The translations under genes and the position numbers were made by a program. From contig NZ_SNUS01000001.1 of NCBI RefSeq assembly GCF_012027635.1, positions 124,001 to 188,000 of the forward strand: a stretch of 64,000 nt of DNA. The letters run 5' to 3'. Below the pieces are notes generated by a model that was given only the letters and a program-made list of their open reading frames with translations, was not told the origin of the DNA and did not search any database. Below are positions 42,866 through 51,347 of this stretch, in pieces. Numbering within the stretch: position 1 is the stretch's first letter; each line of letters begins with the position of its first letter. Source of the DNA: Thermococcus sp. 21S9. Lineage in GTDB: Archaea; Methanobacteriota_B; Thermococci; Thermococcales; Thermococcaceae.

Positions 42866-44638
42866 TTAGGTGTAGTAGTACTCGCCCCTCTCCTTCTGCT
42901 CCCTGTCCTTCACCGAGCCTTCCTTGTTGGCCCTCGGTCTGCCGGTATCGGGGTCGCGCCTGAAGGTTATACCGACCGATGCCAGGAAGCGGTTCATTCC
43001 CTCGCGCATGCCCATCGGCTTGCTCGCCTTACCGAACCTGCCGGGCTGGCCCTCAAACACAATCAGCCTGTCGCTCAGGTAGTCAACCATCATGACGTCG
43101 TGCTCGACTATAAGTGCCGTCTTCTCGTTCTTGGCCATGAGCGAGCGGATTGCCTTCGAAACCGCCAGCCTCTGCTCGACGTCGAGATGCGCTGAGGGCT
43201 CGTCGAGGAGGTACAGGTCGGCGTCCCTTATCAGGCAGGCCACTATGGCAACGCGCTGGAGCTCACCGCCGGAAAGGTCGTTGACGTTCTTGTCGTAGAG
43301 CTCTGGAATTCCGAGCGGGTTCAGGAGCTCGCTCTTGTAGAAACTGCTCATGAGCTTGCTCGCGTCAATCTTGCTGAGGAGTTCATAAACCGTTCCGTCG
43401 TAGTCGGTCTTTATGTACTGGGGCTTGTACGAGACGGTAAGGGACCAGTCTATCTCGCCCTCCGTTGGCTTCTCGACTCCCGCGAGCATCTTCACGAAGG
43501 TCGTCTTACCGATTCCATTTGGACCGACGATTCCGACGACCTCGCCGATGTAGAGCTCGCCACCCTCGGCCTCGAGCCTGAAGGAGCCGTAGTCCTTCAC
43601 GAGCCTCGGATATTCGACGAGGATTTCGCCCTCCTGGCTTTTCCTCTCGCTCTTCTTGCTGAAGTTTATCTCGTAGGGCCTGAAGCGGACGTTCTCATCG
43701 CGGAGGTAGCCCCGGAGGAACTCGTTTATGCCGTTTCTGGTTGATTTGGGCTGAGAGAAGATACCATAGGCTCCGGGCTTACCGTAAACGACGTGAATTA
43801 TATCGCTCATGTAGTCGAGGATAGCAAGGTCGTGCTCGACCGCCAGGACGTTCTTTCCTGAGTCGGCGAGGTTCCTGATGATTTTGGCGACCTTGAGCCT
43901 CTGCCTTATGTCGAGGTAGCTCGACGGCTCATCGAAGAAGTAGAACTCCGCGTTTCTCAGGAGGGCCGCGGCTATGGCAACGCGCTGGAGCTCACCGCCG
44001 GAGAGCTGTCTTATGTCCCTGTCGAGGATTCCCTCGAGCTCAAGCTCCCTAACGACTTCCTCGAACCTTCCGCCCTCGTCGGCCTTCTTAAGCAGGTCCC
44101 GGACCTTTCCCCTAACGGCCTTTGGAATCAGGTCAACGTACTGGGGTTTCACGACCGGTCGAATCTCCCCGTTCTTCAGCCTCTCGAAGTACGTCTGGAG
44201 CTCGTTTCCGCGGAAGGCCTTAATCACGTTGTCCCAGGAGTCGTTGTCACCGCAGAGATTCGGCAGAAGCTGGCCGGAGAGGATTTTGACGGCCGTCGTC
44301 TTACCGGTTCCGTTGGGACCGAGGATTCCGACGACCATACCCTCCTTGACGACGGGGAGGCGGTAGAGGACGAAGCCGTTTATTCCGTAGCGGTGGACGC
44401 AGTCCTCGTCGAGTTGCTCCGGCAGGTTGACTATCGTTATCGCGTTGAAGGGGCACTTGTGAACGCAGATTCCACAGCCGGTACAGCTGGCCTCCTGTAT
44501 GACGGGCCTGTAGTTTTCCTCGTCTATGATTATCGCCTCACCGCCCATTCGGTTGACCGGGCAGACTCTCTCGCAGAGGAAGTGACCGCACTTGTCGGGG
44601 TTACACTTCTCGTAGTCGATGACCGCTATCCTCGCCAT
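42866..44638 (-). CDS. Ribosome recycling/translation ATPase ABCE1 (RLI)
   Basis: Splits ribosomes after termination. 590 aa: N-terminal [4Fe-4S] pair (CNPDKCGHFLCERVCPVN and CTGCGICVHKCPFNAI), NBD1 with GPNGTGKTT, LSGGELQRVAIAAALLRNAEFYFFDEPSSYLD and hinge, NBD2 with GPNGIGKTT, LSGGELQRVAIVACLIRDADLYLLDEPSAHLD. ATG 44638 (MARIAVIDYEKC) follows GGTGGTTACAG; a TATA CTTTAAAAT is near 44671-44680, so the longer frame is not translated. Confidence 0.97.
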   Translation of the reverse strand: MARIAVIDYEKCNPDKCGHFLCERVCPVNRMGGEAIIIDEENYRPVIQEASCTGCGICVHKCPFNAITIVNLPEQLDEDCVHRYGINGFVLYRLPVVKEGMVVGILGPNGTGKTTAVKILSGQLLPNLCGDNDSWDNVIKAFRGNELQTYFERLKNGEIRPVVKPQYVDLIPKAVRGKVRDLLKKADEGGRFEEVVRELELEGILDRDIRQLSGGELQRVAIAAALLRNAEFYFFDEPSSYLDIRQRLKVAKIIRNLADSGKNVLAVEHDLAILDYMSDIIHVVYGKPGAYGIFSQPKSTRNGINEFLRGYLRDENVRFRPYEINFSKKSERKSQEGEILVEYPRLVKDYGSFRLEAEGGELYIGEVVGIVGPNGIGKTTFVKMLAGVEKPTEGEIDWSLTVSYKPQYIKTDYDGTVYELLSKIDASKLMSSFYKSELLNPLGIPELYDKNVNDLSGGELQRVAIVACLIRDADLYLLDEPSAHLDVEQRLAVSKAIRSLMAKNEKTALIVEHDVMMVDYLSDRLIVFEGQPGRFGKASKPMGMREGMNRFLASVGITFRRDPDTGRPRANKEGSVKDREQKERGEYYYT

Positions 44639-44680
44639 CTGTAACCACCGGGCTAAGCTGAGGACGAGGATTTTAAAGGG

Positions 44681-44840
44681 TTGCGGGCAAGAAGCGTCCA
44701 CATCCTCACGTCACTGTCAGACAACAAAAAGGCGATTAACAACATGGGCAACGTAAAGGGAACACCGCAGAGGGTCTTCAGTATATGGAAGAGGGTGAAA
44801 AAGTCATAAACCAAGCGATACCCATCGTTCAAAGCGGGAG
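44681..44840. other. Unassigned gap between ABCE1 promoter and a membrane-protein gene
   Basis: About 160 bp with no convincing gene. The minus strand keeps a 63-codon frame (GTG 44844 overlapping the upstream stop) with a hydrophobic middle; the plus strand has an open run ending in SIWKRVKKS at 44808. Neither has a good ribosome site. Possibly a relic. Confidence 0.35.
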
Positions 44841-45110
44841 TCACGGCTTGTCATCAAGTCTGCGGACGTTCTTCTTCATGGGGGACTGCCTGTGGGCATA
44901 AATGGCGTCGGAGACGAACTTTCCGAATCCTATGCCCAGCCCCCTGATAGCAAGCCCTATGAGGAGTACAACCCCAACGAGGATGCCCAGGCTTTTGAAC
45001 TTGTAGAGGGACACAATAAACGGGCCCAGGATGATAGCAAACGCCACGACAACGCCCACTACCAAGAGCAACTTGTACCCGTACCTCTCCATGAAAAGAG
45101 CGAAGTCCAT
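44841..45110 (-). CDS. Small two-helix membrane protein
   Basis: 89 aa from ATG 45110 (GGTGGTGACC before it): MDFALFMERYGYKLLLVVGVVVAFAIILGPFIVSLYKFKSLGILVGVVLLIGLAIRGLGIGFGKFVSDAIY, then a basic cytosolic tail HRQSPMKKNVRRLDDKP. Two membrane helices; not recognised. TATA CTTATAAG (minus, about 45146-45153). Confidence 0.65.
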   Translation of the reverse strand: MDFALFMERYGYKLLLVVGVVVAFAIILGPFIVSLYKFKSLGILVGVVLLIGLAIRGLGIGFGKFVSDAIYAHRQSPMKKNVRRLDDKP

Positions 45111-45266
45111 GGTCACCACCATACATATGTACTTTAGTGGAGCTTATAAGCTTTTCATCCTAAAAGCAATTGAAATATTAACCCACCTAATTACAAAGTC
45201 ACTACTCTAAGATAAAAAACTTATCGAGCACGTGATGACCTCGTATCCGCTTCCACCCAAACATCC
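45111..45266. other. Intergenic spacer with one minus-strand promoter
   Basis: 156 bp, AT-rich. Contains the TATA box (AGCTTATAAG) of the membrane gene and an ACATATGT palindrome near 45123. GTGATGA at 45230 looks like a C box but no D box follows; no gene seen. Confidence 0.4.
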
Positions 45267-45866
45267 TTATGGGGAGCCTCTTACCTTCACCTTACCCCTC
45301 GTTTTCTCCATCAAAAACTCCATTAGTTCCTCGGCCTCGCCCTTTCTTACCTCAACGGTGAAGGTAACGCTCCCGGAGTAGTCCTCGCCAACGACCCTCG
45401 CACCGGCCTTCTCTATGGTTTCCCTAACCGTGTGGAACAGGCTGTAAGGAAAGGTAACCTGAAAACGCTCCGTTTCGTAAACCTCAACGATTCCCGCGTT
45501 CTCTATGGCCCTGCTAGCGGTCTCGCCGTAGGCCTTAACGAGTCCTCCGTAGCCGAGCTTTATCCCGCCGAAGTAGCGCGTGACCACGACGACCACGTTG
45601 CTCAGGCCTTTGTTCTGAATCACTTTCAGGACGGGCTTTCCGGCGCTCCCCTTCGGCTCGCCGTCGTCATCGTAGCGGACCGCGAAGTTCCGACCGTCGT
45701 TTATAACGTAGGCAGAGACGTTGTGGTTTGCGTCGCCGTGGTGGGCCTTAATTTTTGCGATAAATGCCTTGGCTTCCTCCTCGTTTTTAACGGGCGAGGC
45801 GTAGCCGATGAAGACCGACTTCTTCACAACGAGTCTGGCCGTCCCGACGCCTTTTAGAGTCCTCAT
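45267..45866 (-). CDS. YigZ/IMPACT family protein
   Basis: 199 aa: MRTLKGVGTARLVVKKSVFIGYASPVKNEEEAKAFIAKIKAHHGDANHNVSAYVINDGRNFAVRYDDDGEPKGSAGKPVLKVIQNKGLSNVVVVVTRYFGGIKLGYGGLVKAYGETA is the IMPACT domain, followed by an EF-G-V-like C-terminal domain (ETERFQVTFPYSLFHTVRETIEKAG). Eukaryotic IMPACT affects translational control; the prokaryotic role is unknown. One base after the HAD gene, so co-transcribed. Confidence 0.9.
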   Translation of the reverse strand: MRTLKGVGTARLVVKKSVFIGYASPVKNEEEAKAFIAKIKAHHGDANHNVSAYVINDGRNFAVRYDDDGEPKGSAGKPVLKVIQNKGLSNVVVVVTRYFGGIKLGYGGLVKAYGETASRAIENAGIVEVYETERFQVTFPYSLFHTVRETIEKAGARVVGEDYSGSVTFTVEVRKGEAEELMEFLMEKTRGKVKVRGSP

Positions 45867-45867
45867 A

Positions 45868-46314
45868 CTACCTCCTCAGAGTCGCTACGAGTTTCTTCTC
45901 GTTGAGGAGCATCTCTATCGCGTCCCTAACGTCCGTGACGACTATGTCACTCGCGAGGAGTGCATCAACGGTCGCCCCTTCCTGCCCAATCACGCAGAAG
46001 GCCAGCTCAGCCTTCTCAAGCATAGCAACGTCGTTGTTCCCGTTGCCAACGGCCACATAAGGAGCGTAACCCTCGGCAATCTCGGCCTTCTCGGCACCGC
46101 TTGAGACCCTCTCGATTCTAACGGGCAACCCTTTGAACTCCTCCTCAAGGGTTCCGAACGTGTCAGCGCTGAGAACGACCACTGTGTAGCGGTCGGCGAG
46201 CTTTGCGAGGAGCTCCTTGACGTCTTCTGGGACCTTTCCATCGACACCGAGCGTTCCATTCAGGTCAAAAAGGACCGTCCCAAACTCAAGCTTTCCGTAA
46301 CCAGGTATTTCCAC
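45868..46314 (-). CDS. HAD-superfamily hydrolase, soluble P-type-ATPase-like
   Basis: 148 aa with motif I VLFDLNGTLGVDG (nucleophile D; the second Asp is replaced by Asn), motif II VVVLSADTFGTLEE (S), a lysine in SSGAEKAEIA and motif IV VAVGNGNNDVAMLEKAELAFCVIGQEGA. This pattern matches soluble proteins related to the catalytic domain of P-type ATPases. A phosphatase is likely, substrate unknown. TATA CCTTTAAAAAC (minus) is near 46350. Confidence 0.82.
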   Translation of the reverse strand: MEIPGYGKLEFGTVLFDLNGTLGVDGKVPEDVKELLAKLADRYTVVVLSADTFGTLEEEFKGLPVRIERVSSGAEKAEIAEGYAPYVAVGNGNNDVAMLEKAELAFCVIGQEGATVDALLASDIVVTDVRDAIEMLLNEKKLVATLRR

Positions 46315-46420
46315 AGTACCACCCTTCCGGGGTTAAGTGCAAAGTTTTTAAAGGATTGGCTTCCAAAATGTTCCGGGATACATAATGGGCGAGTTAGGCC
46401 ATAACTCCGGGGGATAAGAA

Positions 46421-47236
46421 ATGAACCCACTCCTTGCGAGGCTTCGTGACAGGGAGGTCCTCGTCAGGCTCAACGCGTTCATCCTCAGTTATTTTGGGTG
46501 GATAGCCTTCGGCGTCCTTTACGGCTACATCGGCAGGTGGAGCGTTGATGTCACCAGAGAATTCTTAAAACTTCCCCTTACGTCAAGGTCTCTTGTTCTT
46601 GGACTCCTCCACTACACCCGCTCGATACCTCCGCTCTATGCAACCCTAAGGGGAGTCTACTACTTCGGATTCGCGGGTTCAATAGCGTTCATGGTTCTCT
46701 ACATCCTGCTGTACCTGCGTGACCTTAAAACCTCGGACGAGCTCCTCGCAAGGTACCTGATGGCGTACGCGGGAGCGGGAACCGTCTACCTAATATTCCA
46801 CATCCACGCCCCGCACTACGTTTACCACATCCCCGGATACTCCGTTGATAACACCCTGCTGACGAGGCAGGAGTTCGTATTACCGTCACTGCACAACACC
46901 TTCGCTGCGATAAACATCATAACAATCTGGAAGTACAGAAAGCGTCTTGGGGGAAAAGTTCTCATAGCAATCAACACGATAATCCCCTTCGCCACCGTGC
47001 TCCTCGGGCACCACTGGATATACGACGTCCTCACGGGTTTCCTCCTTGCATGGGCGGTTTCCCGCGTAACGGACGGATGGGCGGTAAGGATTCCCCGGAG
47101 CCTCTACCGCCTTGAGCTCAAATCACTTGGCGCCCTTACCATGTTCAACTTCGTCCTGGCAACACTGATGCTCCTCATAGCCCTCGACCCCCAGAAGTGG
47201 CTGATGGTAATCCGGAGCATCCTCAGCCAGCCCTGA
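46421..47236 (+). CDS. PAP2-family membrane phosphatase/transferase
   Basis: 271 aa, about six membrane helices. The PAP2 signature appears as FVLPSLHNTFAAIN (PSxH) and, 35 residues on, LLGHHWIYDVLTGFLLAW (H...D). The first PAP2 motif (KxxxxxxRP) is not seen, as in inositol-phosphoryl transferase relatives. Likely acts on lipid phosphates outside the membrane. GGGGGAT precedes ATG 46421. Confidence 0.78.
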   Translation: MNPLLARLRDREVLVRLNAFILSYFGWIAFGVLYGYIGRWSVDVTREFLKLPLTSRSLVLGLLHYTRSIPPLYATLRGVYYFGFAGSIAFMVLYILLYLRDLKTSDELLARYLMAYAGAGTVYLIFHIHAPHYVYHIPGYSVDNTLLTRQEFVLPSLHNTFAAINIITIWKYRKRLGGKVLIAINTIIPFATVLLGHHWIYDVLTGFLLAWAVSRVTDGWAVRIPRSLYRLELKSLGALTMFNFVLATLMLLIALDPQKWLMVIRSILSQP

Positions 47237-47239
47237 GAA

Positions 47240-47249
47240 AAGCTTATAA
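47240..47249 (+). promoter_or_regulatory. TATA box of tRNA-Thr
   Basis: AAGCTTATAAATG lies about 30 bp before the first tRNA base, right after the PAP2 stop codon. Confidence 0.55.
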
Positions 47250-47275
47250 ATGCCTGGCCTGTTCCTTAGAACGGT

Positions 47276-47352
47276 GCCGGGGTAGCCTAGCTCGGCAGGG
47301 CGGGGGACTCGTAATCCCCAGGTCCCGGGTTCAAATCCCGGTCCCGGCTCCA
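47276..47352 (+). tRNA. tRNA-Thr (anticodon CGT)
   Basis: Acceptor GCCGGGG pairs with TCCCGGC (one G-U pair), D arm with GCTCGGCAGGGC, anticodon stem GGGGA/TCCCC around loop CTCGTAA (anticodon 47310-47312), T arm GGTCCCGGGTTCAAATCCCGG with GGTTCAAAT, discriminator T, and an encoded CCA at 47350-47352. No intron. Reads ACG codons. Confidence 0.97.
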
Positions 47353-47769
47353 TCATTTTACAAGGATTCCGCGCTCTATGGTAACCGTCGCTTCTGCGGG
47401 CTTGTCCGATATTATCACGAGGTAGAACTGGCCGTCGTTGGGACTTCTCCAAACCCTACTCATGTCAGTGACGTCCTGGGCATAGAGGTAGCACAGGGCC
47501 CTTCCACCCGCCTTTAGCTTTGCAAGACCGGTAGAGTCTGTTATGCAAACAGTAACAGGCTCGGAAGAAGAAACGTGCACGGAAAGGGTCAGGAAGCTAC
47601 CCGAAATGGAAAAGTAGTAAGGGGAGTTGGGGCTCAGGGTTACGTGGTAGGTGGCGCTCGAGCCGGTAGCCACTACGAAACCGATGAATACCACTGCCAC
47701 CACTGAGAACGCGAAGACCATCGCTAAGAGCCGCTTGTTGCCCCTTGCACTCCTCGTCACGTTGAACAT
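47353..47769 (-). CDS. Membrane-anchored secreted protein, function unknown
   Basis: 138 aa: cytosolic basic N-terminus MFNVTRSARGNKRLL, one membrane helix (AMVFAFSVVAVVFIGFVVATG), then an outside beta-rich domain (ATYHVTLSPNSPYYFSISGSFLTLSVHVSSSEPVTVCITDSTG ... GQFYLVIISDKPAEATVTIERGILVK) with two cysteines. Not recognised. Its stop codon directly abuts the CCA end of the tRNA on the other strand. TATA TTTATAAGG (minus) near 47800. Confidence 0.65.
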   Translation of the reverse strand: MFNVTRSARGNKRLLAMVFAFSVVAVVFIGFVVATGSSATYHVTLSPNSPYYFSISGSFLTLSVHVSSSEPVTVCITDSTGLAKLKAGGRALCYLYAQDVTDMSRVWRSPNDGQFYLVIISDKPAEATVTIERGILVK

Positions 47770-47907
47770 TCCACTGCCACCATTGAATATTCCACAATAA
47801 CCCCTTATAAACCTTGAAGTTTAAACAATCCAAAACCACGGAGTAGTTACAAAGAAGGACTGGAAACCCACGAAATTGGAAGGAATCCAAAAAGTCGCCG
47901 AAAGAAC

Positions 47908-48759
47908 TTAAAGGTCGAGCCTTCTGAGGGCGTTTTTCGCCTTCCTCTCGAAGTCCTCCTTGTCCTGGTACTCCCAGTAGTGTTCGGAACTTGGAAATTC
48001 TCCAGCCTTGACCTCGCGGTTGTACTGACCCAGGGCATCCCGGATAATCTTCCCAAGCTCGGCGTAGCGCTTGGCGAAGGGAGGCGAGCTCTCGTAAATT
48101 CCAAGGAGGTCGTGCCAGACCAGAACTTGGCCATCAACGTACGGGCCCGCCCCGATTCCTATCGTTGGAATCGAGACCTCCTCAGTTACGAGCTTCGCAA
48201 CATCGGCCAAGACGAACTCAAGCACAACGGCAAAGGCCCCGGCCCGCTCAAGGGCTTTCGCGTCGCGCAGGATTTCCTCTATTTCCTCCTCCGTCTCGCC
48301 GGTGATTCTGTAGCCACCGAGCCTTAGATAGCGCTGGGGAGTTAAACCGGTGTGGCCCATAACCGGAATTCCCATTCTAACGAGCTTTCTGACGAGCTTC
48401 TCGTAGTCGGCACCGCCTTCAATCTTCACAGCATCGGCACCGGCCTGAATCAATCGAACGGCGTTCTTAACGCCCTCCTCGACGCTAACCTCGTAGCTGG
48501 AGAAGGGCATATCCGCTAAAACGAGCGCCCGCTTAACGGCCCTTGCAACGGCCCTTGTGTGGAAGACCATCTGCTCCATCGTCACGTTGAGCGTATTGTT
48601 ATCGCCGTAAACGACCATTCCGAGGGAATCGCCAACGAAGACGATGTCAATTCCCGCTGTATCCGCCAGGAGCGCCGAGGGATAATCGTAGGCCGTCACC
48701 ATCGTGATTTTCTCCTTCCCCTTCATCTCGCGGATTCTCTTGGGCGTTACCTCCCTCAT
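47908..48759 (-). CDS. panB: 3-methyl-2-oxobutanoate hydroxymethyltransferase (ketopantoate hydroxymethyltransferase)
   Basis: First step of pantothenate/CoA synthesis. 283-aa barrel with [86 protein letters not shown] and [25 protein letters not shown]. Typical length (260-285). Metal-binding D in GDSLG and catalytic E in VLEFV are present. Confidence 0.96.
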   Translation of the reverse strand: MREVTPKRIREMKGKEKITMVTAYDYPSALLADTAGIDIVFVGDSLGMVVYGDNNTLNVTMEQMVFHTRAVARAVKRALVLADMPFSSYEVSVEEGVKNAVRLIQAGADAVKIEGGADYEKLVRKLVRMGIPVMGHTGLTPQRYLRLGGYRITGETEEEIEEILRDAKALERAGAFAVVLEFVLADVAKLVTEEVSIPTIGIGAGPYVDGQVLVWHDLLGIYESSPPFAKRYAELGKIIRDALGQYNREVKAGEFPSSEHYWEYQDKEDFERKAKNALRRLDL

Positions 48760-48826
48760 GCAACCACCTGCCTTCGTTTCGACGGCGGTCTAATTAACGG
48801 TTTCGATAGGGTTATATACCAACGTC

Positions 48827-48836
48827 GGTAATTACC
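48827..48836. promoter_or_regulatory. GGTAATTACC operator candidate of the RHH/PIN pair
   Basis: Perfect 10-bp palindrome between a TATA box (GTTATATACC, 48811-48820) and the ATG at 48850, at or just before the expected transcription start. Suits autoregulation by the ribbon-helix-helix antitoxin. Confidence 0.5.
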
Positions 48837-48849
48837 TACAGGTGGTGGC

Positions 48850-49110
48850 ATGGGCAAGGTTAAGACGAGCGTTTACGTCGATGAGGAACTGTGGAGGGAG
48901 TTTAAAGAGCTGGCCCTTCGGGAGGGAAGCGAGGTCAGCAGACTGCTGGAGGAGGCGCTGATGAACTACCTCATAAACGAGGTCTTGAAGGACGTTGACG
49001 ACTCCGAGGTTCCCCTGTGGTTCGAGCCACTCGACGTGGGTGGCGAGAGCAGTGAAAAGCTCCTGAGGGAGATGAGGGATGACCGCGAGGAGCGTTTACT
49101 TGGACAGTAG
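48850..49110 (+). CDS. Ribbon-helix-helix antitoxin
   Basis: 86 aa: MGKVKTSVYVDEELWREFKELALREGSEVSRLLEEALMNYLINEVL is a CopG/VapB-like ribbon-helix-helix, followed by an acidic toxin-binding tail ([34 protein letters not shown]). GGTGGTGG precedes the ATG. The 3' end overlaps the toxin by 32 nt. Confidence 0.86.
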   Translation: MGKVKTSVYVDEELWREFKELALREGSEVSRLLEEALMNYLINEVLKDVDDSEVPLWFEPLDVGGESSEKLLREMRDDREERLLGQ

Positions 49111-49543
49111 CGCAATCTTGAAGAGGTATCTGAACGAAAACGGAAGCGACCTCGTGAAGAAAGCCTTCAGGGACGCCTACAGAGGTGAGGTAAAGCTGGC
49201 CTTCAGCTTCTGGAACATAGGCGAGGTAATCGGAATATTCGACAAAAAGCTGAGGAGGGGCCAGCTCACAGAGGAGGAGTTCAACTTCCTGAAGAGGGGC
49301 TTCCTGGCGGAGGTAAAGCGGTTCACGAGGCTGGGTGTCCTTGAGGTCGTTCCCGTTCATTCCCTGCTCCTCGCCGATGCGTGGGAGCTGATTGAGAGGT
49401 ATCACATTTATCAGGCAGACGCCTTGCAAATAGTTTCGGCGAAGTACGTAAAGGCCGATGCCTTTTACACCGTCGACAGGAGGCTTCACGAGGTGGCCCT
49501 TAAAGAGGGCCTGAACTCAATTCTCGTGGGGGTGAGAGAATGA
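49079..49543 (+). CDS. vapC: PIN-domain toxin (VapC-like)
   Basis: 154 aa. PIN acidic residues: D in [13 protein letters not shown] in [12 protein letters not shown] in [13 protein letters not shown], and D in FYTVDRRL. Likely a tRNA- or rRNA-cleaving ribonuclease held by the preceding antitoxin. Its stop overlaps the archease ATG by 4 nt, so the RNA-processing genes downstream share its message. Confidence 0.88.
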   Translation: MTARSVYLDSSAILKRYLNENGSDLVKKAFRDAYRGEVKLAFSFWNIGEVIGIFDKKLRRGQLTEEEFNFLKRGFLAEVKRFTRLGVLEVVPVHSLLLADAWELIERYHIYQADALQIVSAKYVKADAFYTVDRRLHEVALKEGLNSILVGVRE

Positions 49544-49965
49544 GAACCTGGGAGCACTACGAGCACACGGCAGACATAGGCGTTCGCGGTTACGGCTCAA
49601 CGCTGGAGGAGGCCTTCGAGGCTGTTGCATTAGGTCTCTTTGATGTTATGGTGAACGTGAGGAAGGTCGAGCCGAGGGAGTGTCGCGAGGTTGAGGTGGA
49701 GGAAGAGGACCTGGAGGCGCTCCTGTACAGCTTCCTTGAGGAACTCCTGGTGCTCCACGACATGGAAGGGTTAGTCTTCGGCGACGTCAGGGTCAAGATA
49801 GAGAAGACAGAGAACGGCTACCGCCTCAAAGCAAAGGCCTGTGGCGAACCTTTAAGCGAGAAGCACGAACCAAAGGAGGAAGTTAAGGCGATAACCTACC
49901 ATGACATGAGGATTGAGAAACTGCCGGACGGGCGCTGGATGGCGCAGTTCGTCCCCGACCTGTGA
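49540..49965 (+). CDS. Archease
   Basis: 141 aa, [40 protein letters not shown], then [23 protein letters not shown] and [13 protein letters not shown]. The metal-binding D and H residues (HTADIG, TYHDM) are conserved. Archease activates the RtcB ligase and, in Pyrococcus abyssi, modulates the tRNA m5C methylase encoded next to it. Both partners are in this window: the methylase directly downstream and rtcB at 52847. Confidence 0.94.
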   Translation: MRTWEHYEHTADIGVRGYGSTLEEAFEAVALGLFDVMVNVRKVEPRECREVEVEEEDLEALLYSFLEELLVLHDMEGLVFGDVRVKIEKTENGYRLKAKACGEPLSEKHEPKEEVKAITYHDMRIEKLPDGRWMAQFVPDL

Positions 49966-49974
49966 GGTGATTGG

Positions 49975-50910
49975 ATGAGCGCGAGGGACGTTATCAAGGA
50001 AACCAATCCCCCATTTTACGAGCGCTACTCAAAGCTCGACGATTCGGACGAGTTCTGGGAGTTCATGGTTAGGCCACTCAGGCAGAGCATAAGGGTGAAC
50101 ACCCTCAAGGCACCGCTCGAGGTTGTTGTTGAGAGACTCAGAGAGGAGTTCGAGCTTGAACCGATTCCCTGGGTCAGGGAGGGGTTCTTCATCAACGTTG
50201 ACAACCTCGCGAAGGTTCCGGAGCACGGCCTGGGCCTAATCTTCGGCCAGGAAGCGAGCTCGATGATTCCGCCGGTGGTTCTTGAGCCGAGGCCGGGGGA
50301 GCTGGTTCTCGACATGGCCGCTGCGCCGGGCTCGAAGACCGGGCAAATAGCCCAGTACATGGAGAATGAAGGCTGTATAATAGCAAACGACCCCAACAGG
50401 GATAGGGCCAACGTCCTGACAGCGAACCTCAACAGGATGGGTGTTCTGATAGCGAGGGTAACGACGAGGGACGGGGCCAGATTTGCGCGCTTCGAGAATA
50501 CCTTCGACAGGGTTCTATTGGATGCACCGTGCTCCTCGGTCGGAATGATACGAAAGAGCTGGCGCTTCCTGAGGGAGTGGCGTGAGAAGGCCGTCGTCAA
50601 GTACATGAACATTCAGAAGAGGCTCATCTTGGCGGGCTACAAAGCGTTAAAGCCCGGCGGAACTCTCGTATACTCCACATGCACGATAGACCCGCTTGAG
50701 AACGAGGAGGTCGTTGACTACCTCCTGAGGAAGACCGACGCGAGGCTTGAAAAGATAGACCTGCCCGTGAAGACGAGCGAGCCAGTCCTCGAGTGGGAGG
50801 GGAAGACATACTCGGACGAGCTGAAGAAGGCCCTGCGCATACACCCGAACGACAACGACACAGAGGCGTTTTTCATTGCAAAGATAGTCAAACCGGGTGA
50901 TGGGGAATGA
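49975..50910 (+). CDS. RsmB/NOP-type tRNA (cytosine-5-)-methyltransferase
   Basis: 311 aa: N-terminal RNA-recognition part (SIRVNTLKAPLEVVVERLREEFELEPIPWVREGFFI), then GLIFGQEASSMIPPVVLEPRPGELVLDMAAAPGSKTGQIAQYM (motif I), motif IV VLLDAPCSSVGMIRKSW and motif VI LVYSTCTIDPLENEE with the two catalytic cysteines. Corresponds by context to the archease-linked tRNA m5C methylase of P. abyssi. GAGGTGATTGG precedes ATG 49975. Confidence 0.9.
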   Translation: MSARDVIKETNPPFYERYSKLDDSDEFWEFMVRPLRQSIRVNTLKAPLEVVVERLREEFELEPIPWVREGFFINVDNLAKVPEHGLGLIFGQEASSMIPPVVLEPRPGELVLDMAAAPGSKTGQIAQYMENEGCIIANDPNRDRANVLTANLNRMGVLIARVTTRDGARFARFENTFDRVLLDAPCSSVGMIRKSWRFLREWREKAVVKYMNIQKRLILAGYKALKPGGTLVYSTCTIDPLENEEVVDYLLRKTDARLEKIDLPVKTSEPVLEWEGKTYSDELKKALRIHPNDNDTEAFFIAKIVKPGDGE

Positions 50911-51347
50911 GCAACCCGAGGGATGAGATTGGGAAAACCGGCGATGCCGAGCTCGTCAAAAGGCTCCTTATCGAGAACTACGGTTATGCTCCGGAGCTAA
51001 TCTACGAGATAAGGGGCAACCACAGCAAGGTCTACGCCTACAAGCCCTGTCAGTTGAAGATAAGCGACACCGGCAGGAGGGGAATCTACTTCGGCAGGAT
51101 AGAGAGCGACGGAATAAGGCTGACGATTGAGGGTGCCTTCCTCGTCGGACCGAAGGCGACGAAGAACGTCATCGAGCTGGACGACGAGCGGGCAAGGCGC
51201 TACCTGGCTGGGGAGAGCGTGGAAGTTGACGTGCCGGACGGCTGGGTGCTCCTCAAATGGCGCTCCTACTACCTCGGCTCGGCCAAGGCCAAGAACGGGA
51301 GATTACTCAACTACGTCCCGAAGGAGAGGAGGCTGAGGCTGGATTAG
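50907..51347 (+). CDS. PUA-like RNA-binding companion of the m5C methylase
   Basis: 146 aa, not firmly recognised. MSNPRDEIGKTGDAELVKRLLIENYGYAPELIYEIRGNHSKVYAYKPC, then beta-rich GIYFGRIESDGIRLTIEGAFLVGPKATKNVIELDDERARRYLAGESVEVDVPDGWVLLKWRSYYLGSAKAKNGRLLNYVPKERRL. The repeating small strands and GxxxGxG-like turns resemble the PUA part fused to bacterial RsmF-type enzymes. ATGA overlap with the methylase start-stop supports a joint role. Confidence 0.68.
   Translation: MSNPRDEIGKTGDAELVKRLLIENYGYAPELIYEIRGNHSKVYAYKPCQLKISDTGRRGIYFGRIESDGIRLTIEGAFLVGPKATKNVIELDDERARRYLAGESVEVDVPDGWVLLKWRSYYLGSAKAKNGRLLNYVPKERRLRLD

Noticed and set aside
44653-44844. 63-codon hydrophobic frame on the minus strand
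   Set aside because: Weak ribosome site, runs through the ABCE1 promoter, no recognisable family; kept only as an unexplained gap.
45225-45250. GTGATGA box suggesting another C/D RNA
   Set aside because: No CTGA-like D box within 10-16 nt and no second pair of boxes.
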